This document shows positions 27,213 to 36,417 of a stretch of DNA of 50,611 nucleotides, one piece after another. A program made the position numbers and the translations under genes. Under the pieces are notes generated by a model. It had not been told where the DNA came from. It worked only from the letters and a program-made list of their open reading frames with translations, and made no database searches. The stretch's first letter is position 1. The number at the start of each line of letters is the position of its first letter. Source of the DNA: Bacteroidota bacterium (GTDB lineage Bacteria; Bacteroidota; Bacteroidia; Chitinophagales; Chitinophagaceae); NCBI GenBank assembly GCA_003175935.1, contig PSRI01000252.1, positions 1 to 50,611 on the forward strand, given 5' to 3'.

Positions 27213-27780
27213 TGTTATTTTAATCTTTAAGTCTAATCTGTTATTCTTTAATCATCTTGACCATACAAAGATATGTCTAAAAACAGCTACTATGCAATAC
27301 ATAATACTATATATGGTCTATTATCGTGATGAATGGTCATTTTTTCTTTTCAATGACAAGTGGCTTTTTTTTCATTACCACTTTCGTTGATTCCTGGTTA
27401 CTGGGCCCCCGTTGAAGTCTCAAAAAAATCAGTAGAATACTCTCAACCTGAAACTGGACAATCAAACTGCGCGGACAAGCATTGATAAAATCGGGGGTTG
27501 CAATTGGTGCCGCAAATGTACGACATTATCCGATCTCCTCCAAGCCCTTTAAGTCGATTTTTTGAAAATCCTCTAAAAATCACCCATTTATGGGATCATT
27601 CCTTGAGGTATTTTTAACGTTTATCAACTCTCACTCACATATTCTTCAAAGAACTGTCAACATCCTAATGACACCTATTTGACGTTGATGTTGCAAAGTT
27701 GTTACAGGTATTTGGAGAGAGGGAGTTAAATTGGTATGAGTGGAGTTAATGGATGTTAACAGATTATCGTCTCAATTGGC
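27213..27780. other. 568-base gene-free stretch
   Basis: This region separates two minus-strand genes. Apart from a promoter candidate at 27266-27297 I see no gene, RNA fold or repeat. It is AT-rich with scattered stop codons in all frames. Confidence 0.6.
27266..27297 (-). promoter_or_regulatory. Bacteroidota sigma-A type promoter for the repeat protein
   Basis: On the minus strand TTG (27297-27295), a 21-base spacer and TATCTTTG (27273-27266) match the -33 TTTG / -7 TAnnTTTG pattern of Bacteroidota housekeeping promoters, 53 bases before the annotated ATG. Confidence 0.5.
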
Positions 27781-28374
27781 TCATAACCCGGCAAATACAG
27801 TCCCTTTAAGCTTTGGCCATTCTTCATTTATAATGCTAAAGTATATGGAGTCCCGTACACGGCCGGTAGAGGCAACCATGTGTTTCCTGAAAATACCTTC
27901 CTCTTTGGCGCCTATTTTAAGGATAGCCTTGCGGGATTGAAGGTTTAATACGTCTGTCTTTAGCTCAATTCTGTTTAGTTGAAGGGTTTCAAAGGCATAT
28001 TTTAATAACAGGAACTTGCACGACATATTAAGGCCTGAGCCGTGAAAGTCGGGGTGCAGCCAGGTCCAGCCAATTTCCGCACGTTTATTGGCGAGGGAGA
28101 TGTTTCCAAACCTGGTTGAACCTGCAACCCGATTCCTTTGCTTATCGAATATTTTAAAAGGGTAGGAGCTTCCAGCCTTTCTTTCATTTAATGCTTCCTT
28201 AATATATATGATGAGATCCTCCTCGTTTTGAAGATTACTTAAACCATGTTTCCAAATTCTGCTATCGAATGCGACGCTGCCCAATTCTTTCAAATCAGAT
28301 TCCATTAGCGGAGTCAAAAGTGCGTGCTCGTTTTCCAGAATCAGATGTTGACTAAAGAAATCCTGCGGATCCAT
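27781..28374 (-). CDS. GNAT-family N-acetyltransferase (RimJ/RimL type)
   Basis: The 197-residue product has the pattern of the RimJ/RimL N-acetyltransferase group. ENEHALLTPLMESDLKEL stands at the N-terminus, FGNISLANKRAEIGWTWLHPDFHGSGLN covers the acetyl-CoA-binding strand and loop, and LNRIELKTDVLNLQSRKAILKIGAKEEGIFRKH is at the C-terminus. It transfers acetyl from acetyl-CoA to an amine. The target is unknown. It is transcribed in the same direction as xerD, after a 102-base gap. Confidence 0.85.
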   Translation of the reverse strand: MDPQDFFSQHLILENEHALLTPLMESDLKELGSVAFDSRIWKHGLSNLQNEEDLIIYIKEALNERKAGSSYPFKIFDKQRNRVAGSTRFGNISLANKRAEIGWTWLHPDFHGSGLNMSCKFLLLKYAFETLQLNRIELKTDVLNLQSRKAILKIGAKEEGIFRKHMVASTGRVRDSIYFSIINEEWPKLKGTVFAGL

Positions 28375-28476
28375 AAATCACGACTGAGTGGTTTAAAGAA
28401 TTTGAAAATATAGATTACCTGGAAAAGAAGCTTTTGAATTTTGGTTGATGGTTAATTGCCTTAAAGATTTCCTAGT

Positions 28477-29376
28477 TTATGAAAACCCGGGATGGTATCG
28501 TAAAAGTGTTTCCCTTAGATAGTCCCGATCCAAATGCGTATAAATTTCTGTGGTAGTAATGCTCTCATGACCCAGCATCTCCTGAACTGCCCTAAGATCT
28601 GCGCCACCTTCAACAAGATGTGTCGCAAATGAATGCCTGAAGGTATGGGGAGAAATATTTTTTGTAATACCTGCCTGCTTCGCCAGATCTTTAATAATAT
28701 TAAATATCATCACCCTGCTTAATTTTGAACCTCTTCGATTCAGAAATAAAAAATCTTCCTGTCCGCTTTGAATAACCTGTGTATTCCTGGAATGATCCTT
28801 ATACAATTTGGCAAATTTTATCGCATCAGTTCCAATTGGTACCAATCTCTCTTTATCTCCTTTGCCTATCACTCTAATAAAGCCAACATCCAGATATAGT
28901 TGTGAGATTTTCAGGTTTACCAGTTCACTTACTCGTAGACCGCAACTATACATAATTTCCAGGATCGCCTTATTCCTTGTTCCTTCTGGTTTACTGAGAT
29001 CAATTGTCTTGATAATTTTTTCGATTTCCTGGAAGCTTAATATGTCGGGAAGGGATCTTTTGAGTTTCGGAGCTTCAAGTAAAGAGGTTGGGTCTTTTGT
29101 TGATATTCTTTCTGTAAGGCAGTACTTATAAAATCCTTTCAATCCCGAAATGATCCTCGCCTGTGAACTGGAACTCATTCCTAATTCAGCAATCCATTTT
29201 ACAAATTGTTGCAGGTTTGCCAAAGTAATTTCTTCCGGATTTTTGAGAAGATTTTGATCCTGCAGAAAAGCAGTTAATTTTTCTATATCTGATAAATATG
29301 CCTCCACGGAATTATCACTGAGTGATCTTTCCAATTGCAGATATGCACGAAATCCTTTTTTATAAGCCTCCCACAT
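28477..29376 (-). CDS. xerD: XerC/XerD-type tyrosine recombinase
   Basis: The 299-residue recombinase has an N-terminal SAM-like core-binding domain (about 1-90) and a complete catalytic domain with R148 (GLRVSEL), K172 (GKGDKER), H244 and R247 (HTFRHSF), H270 (LGHESI) and the nucleophile Y279 (EIYTH). The size and lack of extra domains fit the housekeeping dimer-resolution recombinase rather than a phage integrase. XerC and XerD cannot be separated with certainty. No dif-like site was recognised nearby. Confidence 0.9.
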   Translation of the reverse strand: MWEAYKKGFRAYLQLERSLSDNSVEAYLSDIEKLTAFLQDQNLLKNPEEITLANLQQFVKWIAELGMSSSSQARIISGLKGFYKYCLTERISTKDPTSLLEAPKLKRSLPDILSFQEIEKIIKTIDLSKPEGTRNKAILEIMYSCGLRVSELVNLKISQLYLDVGFIRVIGKGDKERLVPIGTDAIKFAKLYKDHSRNTQVIQSGQEDFLFLNRRGSKLSRVMIFNIIKDLAKQAGITKNISPHTFRHSFATHLVEGGADLRAVQEMLGHESITTTEIYTHLDRDYLRETLLRYHPGFS

Positions 29377-29454
29377 GACATGAATAATTAATGCGCGAAC
29401 TCGAGTTTGAATTGAATTAACTCTTATTTTCGATGTTCAATATTAATACAATTT

Positions 29455-29973
29455 ATGCAGGCAGTAAATCTCAGATCATTTAAACAGAAAGCGAGGCACC
29501 GAAAGAGATCTCTGCGCTTGTTTTTGAGTTCAATCAAAAAAAAACCACCACGCAATTTAGACGGGATTGCTGAAAAAGTGGACAGCATTGTTTGGAAAGA
29601 AATAGATTGTTTGTCATGCGCCAATTGCTGCAAAACAATGTCACCAACTTATAACCTGAAAGACATTGCAAGAATCTCTGCTCATCTGGGAATGACCCGG
29701 GAAGAATTCAAAAACAAGTACCTTCATTATGATAAAAAAGACCGTGACTGGATAAATAAACAGGTCCCCTGCCAGTTTTTAGATTTAAACACCAACATGT
29801 GCAACATATATGAAGTGAGGCCAAAAGATTGTGCAGGATTTCCCCATTTTACGAAGAGGAAAATGGTCGACTATGTTCACGTTCACAAGCAGAATATTGA
29901 ATTTTGCCCGGCCACACTCAGAATGGTCGAAGAGCTTCAGTTAACTATTTCTAGAGATAAACATCTTCAATAA
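29455..29973 (+). CDS. YkgJ-type CxxCxxCC cysteine-cluster protein
   Basis: The 172-residue product carries DCLSCANCC with C52, C55, C58 and C59. Later cysteines follow in VPCQFLD, NMCNIYEVRPKDC and FCPAT, the pattern of the UPF0153/YkgJ family thought to bind a metal or iron-sulfur cluster. The N-terminus is strongly basic. The gene is divergent from xerD and its 3' end overlaps the yraN-like gene by 23 bases in convergent orientation. The cellular role is unknown. Confidence 0.85.
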   Translation: MQAVNLRSFKQKARHRKRSLRLFLSSIKKKPPRNLDGIAEKVDSIVWKEIDCLSCANCCKTMSPTYNLKDIARISAHLGMTREEFKNKYLHYDKKDRDWINKQVPCQFLDLNTNMCNIYEVRPKDCAGFPHFTKRKMVDYVHVHKQNIEFCPATLRMVEELQLTISRDKHLQ

Positions 29974-30307
29974 AAAAGTATTCCGGGTTTTCGTTTACTT
30001 TCAGGTTTATGGAAAGGATATCATATTGGACCCATTTCCAATTTGAATTTCGTTCAAGATAGGCTTCACCTGCGGTAAGCAAATTTTCAATTTTTTTTGT
30101 ACTTACATTTTCTTCCGGGGGCCCGAATGCTGCGCTTCTGCGTGTCTTCACTTCAACAAAATGGAGCGTTTCATTTTTAAATGCGATGATGTCTATCTCC
30201 TGATTGGAATATCTCCAGTTTTCATCAATAATTTCAAAACCCTGTTTCTCCAGGTAGGCTTTGGCCAGTCGTTCACCCAATTTTCCGGTATTATTATGTG
30301 TTGCCAT
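29951..30307 (-). CDS. YraN/UPF0102 nuclease-fold protein
   Basis: The 118-residue product matches the UPF0102 family of small restriction-endonuclease-like proteins: GKLGERLAKAYLEKQGFEIID, then NQEIDIIAF and HFVEVKTRRSAAFG, with the D-(E)VK catalytic pattern. Its biological role is not settled. Its 3' end overlaps the CxxCxxCC gene tail to tail by 23 bases. It is divergent from manA. Confidence 0.88.
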   Translation of the reverse strand: MATHNNTGKLGERLAKAYLEKQGFEIIDENWRYSNQEIDIIAFKNETLHFVEVKTRRSAAFGPPEENVSTKKIENLLTAGEAYLERNSNWKWVQYDILSINLKVNENPEYFFIEDVYL

Positions 30308-30381
30308 AATTTTCGTTTATGCTTTATCGGGAGTTAAATCATTAATATTTTTTCTACAATTCATCTGCGGTCAGTGTTTAG

Positions 30382-30389
30382 TATCTTTG
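30382..30389 (+). promoter_or_regulatory. possible -7 box upstream of manA
   Basis: TATCTTTG fits the Bacteroidota TAnnTTTG box 22 bases before the manA ATG. No clear -33 element is seen at the matching distance. Confidence 0.35.
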
Positions 30390-30411
30390 ATCGGATCAAT
30401 TTTATTTGTGC

Positions 30412-31608
30412 ATGTACAAACTATCAGGAAAGATTCAGCATTATACATGGGGAGGATTTAAGTTTATTCCGGACCTGCTTGGAGTTTCAAATTTGCAAAA
30501 TGAACCATATGCAGAATATTGGATGGGTGCTCATCCTGCGAGCCCTTCCATGATTGATACAGGTGAAGGTGATTCCGTCCGCCTGGACCAATGGATTGCG
30601 AATGATCCCGAGAAAATTCTGGGTAAAGGTTCATATGATGAATTCGGATCATTACCATTCCTATTTAAGGTTCTTGATGTAAAAGACATGCTTTCCATCC
30701 AGGTGCACCCCAATAAAGATGAGGCATTAAAAGGTTTTATCCTGGAAAATGAAAAAGGTATTCCCGTCCAAGCTTCTCACAGGAATTATAAAGATCAAAA
30801 TCATAAGCCTGAAGTTGCAGTTGCACTGGGTGATTTTTGGCTGTTACACGGATTTAAACCACAAAAAGAACTGGTTAAAACACTTGAGAATATTGAGGAA
30901 TTTAATTTCCTCCTACCCGTTTTTAAAAACGAAGGATATTATGGACTCTATAAAAAGGTAATGGAATTTTCATCTGAAGAAACAGATAAAATATTAGCAC
31001 CCCTTATGAAAAAAATAAGTGCCGAGTATGAAAAAGGGAGACTGTCAAAAGCAGACCCGGCGTACTGGGCAGGAAAAGCCGTTTCAAATCTTAAAGAATT
31101 TAAGAATCTGGACAGGGGAATTTTCTCTATTTATTTTTTCAATTTACTGCATCTGAAAAAAGGTGAAGCGATCTTCCAGGGCGCGGGAGTTCCTCATGCA
31201 TATCTCGAGGGACAAAATATCGAACTGATGTCGAATTCGGATAATGTTTTGCGGGGAGGGCTCACTACAAAGCATATTGATGTAAAGGAGTTGATGAAAC
31301 ATATTCTTTTTGAAGGTGTTGATCCTTTCATATTGAAAGGTGAACAAAATGGATCAGAATATATTTACAAATGTCCAGTTCCAGATTTCGTGGTAAGCAG
31401 AATTAAAATTAAAAATGGTACTTCATACAATCACAGGGCTGGTTCCGCAGAAATATGTATCGTTTTGAGTGGTGAAGTGGTATTTTACAATGGCAACAAA
31501 AAACTGGCTGTTCAAAAGGGAGGGGCAGTTTTCATTGAATTTGGAGAAAACTATTCTATCGAAACAGAAACTCAGTCCGAAATTTATAAAGCCGGAGTTC
31601 CTGAATAA
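30412..31608 (+). CDS. manA: mannose-6-phosphate isomerase, class I
   Basis: This zinc enzyme interconverts mannose-6-phosphate and fructose-6-phosphate, feeding GDP-sugar synthesis. The 398-residue protein begins with YKLSGKIQHYTWGGFKFIPDLLG. It has the zinc-site strand LSIQVHPNKDEA, KPEVAVALGDFWLLHGF, and the cupin segment GAGVPHAYLEGQNIELMSNSDNVLRGGLTTKH expected of type I isomerases. The ATG at 30412 is chosen over a TTG two codons upstream because it fits the family N-terminus. Confidence 0.94.
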   Translation: MYKLSGKIQHYTWGGFKFIPDLLGVSNLQNEPYAEYWMGAHPASPSMIDTGEGDSVRLDQWIANDPEKILGKGSYDEFGSLPFLFKVLDVKDMLSIQVHPNKDEALKGFILENEKGIPVQASHRNYKDQNHKPEVAVALGDFWLLHGFKPQKELVKTLENIEEFNFLLPVFKNEGYYGLYKKVMEFSSEETDKILAPLMKKISAEYEKGRLSKADPAYWAGKAVSNLKEFKNLDRGIFSIYFFNLLHLKKGEAIFQGAGVPHAYLEGQNIELMSNSDNVLRGGLTTKHIDVKELMKHILFEGVDPFILKGEQNGSEYIYKCPVPDFVVSRIKIKNGTSYNHRAGSAEICIVLSGEVVFYNGNKKLAVQKGGAVFIEFGENYSIETETQSEIYKAGVPE

Positions 31609-31663
31609 AGATTGGAGCAGGTGGCTTAAAACCTTAACTTTGCCTGGGCCAAAACTCAAAAAA

Positions 31664-32233
31664 ATGAAACTCGATAAACTCACGATTTTTTCCTTCCTGG
31701 CACTGATAGTAATCGCAGCTGTCTATCGCATTATTCCCGATCGTGCACCGGGTTTTGCTCCTCAAATTGCAATGGCCTTTTTTGGTGGGTCTGTTATAAA
31801 AGATAAGAAATGGGCTTTTGCGTTGCCTATACTTTCTATATTTATTTCAGATTTACTTTATCAGGGAATGTATAGCCTGGGTTGGACGATTATACCCGGC
31901 TTTTATAACGGACAGCTCACTAATTATATATTATTTGCTCTTATTACTGCTTTGGGATTTCTTATCAGAAAACCCAGTTTTTTTAATATAGCATTAATGT
32001 CAGTTGTAGCACCTACAATTTATTTTTTCCTTTCCAATTTTGCAGTATGGTTCAGTGGGGTCGGAGGATTACAAAGACCAAGGACTTTTGAAGGGCTTAT
32101 GCAGGCGATCACTGATGGGCTTCCTTTCTATAGAAACAGCATCGTTGCCACTTTATTCTTTGCGGGTCTTCTATTCGGCGGATATTCAATTTTGAAGAAT
32201 TATGTATTGAAGCCTGATCTGGCAAATAAATAA
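31664..32233 (+). CDS. small multi-span membrane protein (DUF6580-like)
   Basis: The 189-residue product is hydrophobic with about five membrane segments. The motifs RIIPDRAPGFAPQIAMAFFGG and a central WTIIPGFYNG resemble Bacteroidota membrane proteins labelled DUF6580, sometimes compared with ECF-transporter substrate-binding components. The ATG at 31664 is chosen because the frame upstream of it runs inside manA with no membrane character. It lies 55 bases after manA. The substrate is unknown. Confidence 0.65.
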   Translation: MKLDKLTIFSFLALIVIAAVYRIIPDRAPGFAPQIAMAFFGGSVIKDKKWAFALPILSIFISDLLYQGMYSLGWTIIPGFYNGQLTNYILFALITALGFLIRKPSFFNIALMSVVAPTIYFFLSNFAVWFSGVGGLQRPRTFEGLMQAITDGLPFYRNSIVATLFFAGLLFGGYSILKNYVLKPDLANK

Positions 32234-32239
32234 TTCGAC

Positions 32240-34450
32240 CTAGCTCAAACTTTTTAAAATCTTATTCACTTTTCTTTTGTAGTTCTTTAGCTCTTCGTTT
32301 TGTTGGGCTATGAAAGAATTGTCCTCTAATTTGCCCAGCACTATATTCATTTCAGTATTGGTATCATATACCATTTTTCTGAATGGATTCGAATAGTCCT
32401 TAGCTCTTGATTCATAAATTCCTTCTGTGATCCAGGATTTTGTTTCTATCGATTGTTTAAGCAGATCTTCAATCATGGTTGGAGTAATCCTATTTGAAGT
32501 AAAATTGCACAACTCAAACAAAGACGCTATGGCATGGGAATATTTTTGTTCCTCATAAGTGGTGCCCTGAGCTTCATAAAATAAGTGAACCTCGTCCCAA
32601 CTCTTTATTTTATTTTGCCTGATTTTACTTCTGAATTTTTCAACCTCATCTTTCAAAATTAATTGCCCGCCAATATTTAGCCACTCTGTTCTTTTAGGGT
32701 TTTTAGGAAGAGTTTTGGTGAAAGCTGCGAAATTGCCGATTTTCTTTCCTTCCAGATTTTTTACAATTTGAACGACTCCATAATAAATAATCAGTTCTTT
32801 AAAAACTGAATAGGCTTGAGGAAGTTTGTGAATCACTGTTTTTCTTTCGCTGTTTTCAATTCCTTCTGCAACATATTCCAGTTCATGTAGAATATTATCA
32901 TCTGAATTTAAAATATCGCGACCCATTTTTTTACATTCTGCCGGACTATGATTCTTATCAGGATCTTCATTTTTGAGAAAAGCTCTTCCTGCCCAAAGTT
33001 CCATAAGGCTTAAAGCTTCAAAAATTTCATTAATTGTATCTGGAGCCAGGGCATCAAATTCGAGTCTTTGAGTTTTTACTATTCGTTGGTCCCTTTCATT
33101 ATATTTCCACTCGTTTCGACTGATGGCATACAAATTATAGAGAAACCAATATGCAGGCATGATGATTAGATTATCATCTGAAACATCGTTGCTAATTAAA
33201 CTAAAAGGGATCGGCACATTTAATTCTGCTGGATAATCTCCTTTTGCAAGAATGTTGAATGAGGCAAATTTTGAATTATGTTTCAAACTTACGCAGAGGC
33301 CAGGCCAAAATCCACGGCCAGCAACAATTTCTCCATCCGGGCTCCTCGAATTATGATTTGATCCAATGGTTGCACCTGCTGCCATATTGCTTTGTCCTAA
33401 TAAAGTTGCGGCGCACAAAAATGAGTTATTGTGGTGTTGCTCGTGGCTGGGAAAAATGAGTGAATTTAAAACCTCGCAACAGGAAATTGTAGAATTGTTA
33501 CCCAGATAGGAATTGATCAGCCTGGCTCCATATTTTAATTGGGAATGGGATGCCATTACAAATCTCACAGCCTTTACTCCGTAAAAAGCACGACATCCAA
33601 AACCAACTATTCCATTTACCAGTTCACAGCCTTCCCCGATTTGTGATGGAGCATCGGGACTACTGTTAATGGTTAGGTTTTTTAACTTGTTTGCGCCTTT
33701 GATATAGGCATCAGAACCGATCCAAACATCTTTAATAATTCTCGTGTTTTTTATAATACTGCGATCACCAATCTTTCCGTAATAACCACGTTGGGCACTA
33801 TATTCTTTTTGAGTAAACTCTTTGAATTTTTCCAGCATTACTTCGTCGTCACGGTATTTTGACCACAAGTATGCATCCCCTGGAAGCATACTGTTAAATG
33901 GTATGACTTTTCTACCACCGTTTTCATTGGCAATTTCAATCCATATCCTGATGCTCTCTGATTCACCATCTTTAATAATTCCATTGCCAAATTTTGAAGC
34001 GTTAGTCGTGGCGAGTTCATTTACATTCACCAGGATCACTTCACTACCCACGATATAATGAGAGAGATAGTTAACATTGTCCACTACAACATTATCCCCA
34101 AAATCACAGCTAATAATCGTGCTGTTGTACATGCCCACGGGCATGCGAAGATTATGGTATTCGAGAAAATAGGGTTCCAGTTTTCCGATTCTTACGAGTC
34201 CGAAGAATTTGCAGTTTTTTACTAATTCCGGATTGAATGCGTCTGATACCAAAATTTTATTCCAGTCATCTGAAGTATTTCTGTTTCTGACGAGTACTTC
34301 AATTTCGAGAGCAGAGAGATGACGATATTTGATGCCATTTCGGTTTTGAATATTCCTGAGGTGATATTCATTTTTTCCTTTGGGCAAAAATTCCGGAGAA
34401 ATAAAATTATATCCGAGACTTTCTAATGGATGCTTACTTATTTGGTTCAT
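32240..34450 (-). CDS. DUF4954-family protein with left-handed beta-helix region
   Basis: The 736-residue product matches DUF4954, a large Bacteroidota family. The middle (about 100-400) shows hexapeptide-like turns (VVDNVNYLSHYIVGSEVIL, ARLINSYLGNNSTISCCEV, GAT-IGSNHNSRSPDGE), as in acyl- or nucleotidyl-transferase beta-helices. The C-terminal third is mainly helical. It lies 50 bases downstream of glmS in the same direction, so a sugar-nucleotide-related role is possible but unproven. Confidence 0.75.
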   Translation of the reverse strand: MNQISKHPLESLGYNFISPEFLPKGKNEYHLRNIQNRNGIKYRHLSALEIEVLVRNRNTSDDWNKILVSDAFNPELVKNCKFFGLVRIGKLEPYFLEYHNLRMPVGMYNSTIISCDFGDNVVVDNVNYLSHYIVGSEVILVNVNELATTNASKFGNGIIKDGESESIRIWIEIANENGGRKVIPFNSMLPGDAYLWSKYRDDEVMLEKFKEFTQKEYSAQRGYYGKIGDRSIIKNTRIIKDVWIGSDAYIKGANKLKNLTINSSPDAPSQIGEGCELVNGIVGFGCRAFYGVKAVRFVMASHSQLKYGARLINSYLGNNSTISCCEVLNSLIFPSHEQHHNNSFLCAATLLGQSNMAAGATIGSNHNSRSPDGEIVAGRGFWPGLCVSLKHNSKFASFNILAKGDYPAELNVPIPFSLISNDVSDDNLIIMPAYWFLYNLYAISRNEWKYNERDQRIVKTQRLEFDALAPDTINEIFEALSLMELWAGRAFLKNEDPDKNHSPAECKKMGRDILNSDDNILHELEYVAEGIENSERKTVIHKLPQAYSVFKELIIYYGVVQIVKNLEGKKIGNFAAFTKTLPKNPKRTEWLNIGGQLILKDEVEKFRSKIRQNKIKSWDEVHLFYEAQGTTYEEQKYSHAIASLFELCNFTSNRITPTMIEDLLKQSIETKSWITEGIYESRAKDYSNPFRKMVYDTNTEMNIVLGKLEDNSFIAQQNEELKNYKRKVNKILKSLS

Positions 34451-34500
34451 GAAAAACTGGTATGAAATAATTTGAATCCAAAAAACTTATTCAATTCCAC

Positions 34501-36336
34501 TTATTCTACGGTGACACTTTTTGCGAGGTTACGGGGTTTGTCCACATCCAGACCTTTAGCCACTCCGATGTAATATGAAATCAGCTGGAGTGGAACAACG
34601 CTAATAATTGGTGCAATTATTTCGTCAGCTTCAGGAACAATCAATACATCATCTGCAAGACCCGTAAGTGTTTCATCACCTTCGGTAATTAATGCAATTA
34701 CTTTTCCCTTACGGGCTTTTATTTCCTGGATATTGCTCACTATTTTTTGATGATAAGAATCTTTTGTTGCTACAAAAACAACAGGTAATGTTTCATCAAC
34801 TAATGCAATTGGTCCGTGTTTCATTTCTGCTGCAGGATAACCTTCTGCATGTATATAGGAAATCTCTTTCAACTTGAGCGCTCCTTCCAGGGCCACAGGG
34901 AAATTATAACCTCTGCCGAGATAGAGGAAATCTTTAGCGTCTTTATATTTTAATGCTGTTTCGCGAACATGGTCGGCCTGCCCAAGAACCAGTTTTACTT
35001 TTTCAGGGACATCGTTCAGTTCATTGAGTAGATGTTGATATCTGTCTCTTGTTATAGTGCCTTTTTCAATTGCAATTTTTAGAGCAACCAGGGCAAGCAC
35101 CACAAGCTGTGCAGTGAACGCTTTTGTGCTGGCAACTCCGATTTCGGGCCCCGCATGCGTATAGGCGCCAGCGTTGGAAATTCTGGCAATGGAGGAGCCC
35201 ACAACATTTACAATACCGAAGATAACCGCTCCCTGTTCTTTTGCTTTTTCAATTGCAACCAGTGTATCTGCTGTTTCCCCGCTTTGCGAGATGGCAATAA
35301 TTACATCGCCTTTATGAATGACTGGATTCCTATAACGAAATTCTGATGCATATTCAACCTCAACAGGTATTCGGCAAAGTTCTTCTATTACATATTCTGC
35401 GACCAATCCCGCATGCCATGAAGTTCCGCAAGCTACAATGATAATTCGGTTTGCATTTTTCAACTGCTCAATATGATTTTGAACACCACCCATTGTGATG
35501 GTTCCGAATGTAGCGTCTAATCTTCCCCGTAAGCAATCGTAAGTCGTAAGTGGCTGCTCAAAAATTTCTTTAAGCATGAAATGATCAAAACCACCTTTTT
35601 CTATGGCAGCCAGTTCAAGGTCAAGCTTTTGAATGAAAGGCGTTTGCTTTTCATTGCCGAGGTTTTTGAGAATGAGTTCGTCTGCTTTTATTATCGCAAT
35701 TTCATAGTCATTTACGTAGACTACTTCTTTTGTGTATTCAATTATGGGAGATGCGTCGCTTGCCAAAAAATGTTCTCCTTTACCGATCCCGATTACAAGT
35801 GGACTACCTTTTCGGGCAGCAATGAGGGTATCGGGATGATCTTTGTCAAGAAGCACGATGACATATGCACCTACAACACGCTTGAGTGCAATTCTTACGG
35901 CCTCTTCCAATCCAACCTGGTTATTCACCTGGATATCTTCAATAAAATTGAGGAGTACTTCAGTATCAGTATCGCTGTGAAACTTGTATCCTTTATTGAG
36001 AAGCTCCTGTTTGAGTTGGGCATAGTTTTCAATAATTCCATTGTGGATCATGGCGAATTTGCCATTTGCAGACAGGTGCGGGTGTGCATTACGGTCACTC
36101 GGCTCACCATGTGTAGCCCATCGGGTATGGCCAATGCCGATTTGCCCCTGAAGATCTTTGCCAACAACGGACTCTTCCAATTCGGCAACTTTGCCTTTCT
36201 TTTTATAAAGTTTTAGGCCGTGATTCAATAAGGCTACTCCGGCACTATCATAACCCCGGTATTCCAGTCTTTTCAACCCTTTTAAAATAACAGGATAAGC
36301 CTGTCTTTGGCCTATATAGGCTACAATTCCGCACAT
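34501..36336 (-). CDS. glmS: glutamine-fructose-6-phosphate aminotransferase (isomerizing)
   Basis: GlmS makes glucosamine-6-phosphate from fructose-6-phosphate and glutamine, the first step to peptidoglycan and lipopolysaccharide amino sugars. The 611 residues match the usual length. The N-terminal glutaminase begins MCGIVAYIG with the catalytic cysteine after the first Met, followed by GHTRWATHG. Two SIS domains follow with ACGTSWHAG, SQSGETADT and a C-terminal LAKSVTVE. I see no glmS ribozyme upstream (the region is only 81 bases). Confidence 0.97.
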   Translation of the reverse strand: MCGIVAYIGQRQAYPVILKGLKRLEYRGYDSAGVALLNHGLKLYKKKGKVAELEESVVGKDLQGQIGIGHTRWATHGEPSDRNAHPHLSANGKFAMIHNGIIENYAQLKQELLNKGYKFHSDTDTEVLLNFIEDIQVNNQVGLEEAVRIALKRVVGAYVIVLLDKDHPDTLIAARKGSPLVIGIGKGEHFLASDASPIIEYTKEVVYVNDYEIAIIKADELILKNLGNEKQTPFIQKLDLELAAIEKGGFDHFMLKEIFEQPLTTYDCLRGRLDATFGTITMGGVQNHIEQLKNANRIIIVACGTSWHAGLVAEYVIEELCRIPVEVEYASEFRYRNPVIHKGDVIIAISQSGETADTLVAIEKAKEQGAVIFGIVNVVGSSIARISNAGAYTHAGPEIGVASTKAFTAQLVVLALVALKIAIEKGTITRDRYQHLLNELNDVPEKVKLVLGQADHVRETALKYKDAKDFLYLGRGYNFPVALEGALKLKEISYIHAEGYPAAEMKHGPIALVDETLPVVFVATKDSYHQKIVSNIQEIKARKGKVIALITEGDETLTGLADDVLIVPEADEIIAPIISVVPLQLISYYIGVAKGLDVDKPRNLAKSVTVE

Positions 36337-36417
36337 AAGTATGGTTTAATTAAAAATCGGGTTTACGCAACCGATTGCGCAAATTATTGAAAATTTAGAA
36401 ACGCCGCTAAGTATTTG

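Noticed and set aside
28477-29376. Tyrosine recombinase as a sign of an integrated element
   Set aside because: Length, domain layout and housekeeping neighbours fit chromosomal XerC/D; no attachment-site repeats, phage or conjugation genes are near.
29951-29973. Tail-to-tail overlap of the CxxCxxCC gene and the yraN-like gene as a possible frameshift
   Set aside because: Both proteins keep normal family ends, so a short convergent overlap explains it.
35581-36216. 211-codon open frame on the plus strand
   Set aside because: It lies wholly antisense to glmS, which is unmistakable; the frame is a codon-bias shadow rich in Phe and Val.
36337-36417. glmS ribozyme/riboswitch upstream of glmS
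   Set aside because: The gap to the upstream S9 gene is only 81 bases and none of the ribozyme core can be recognised.
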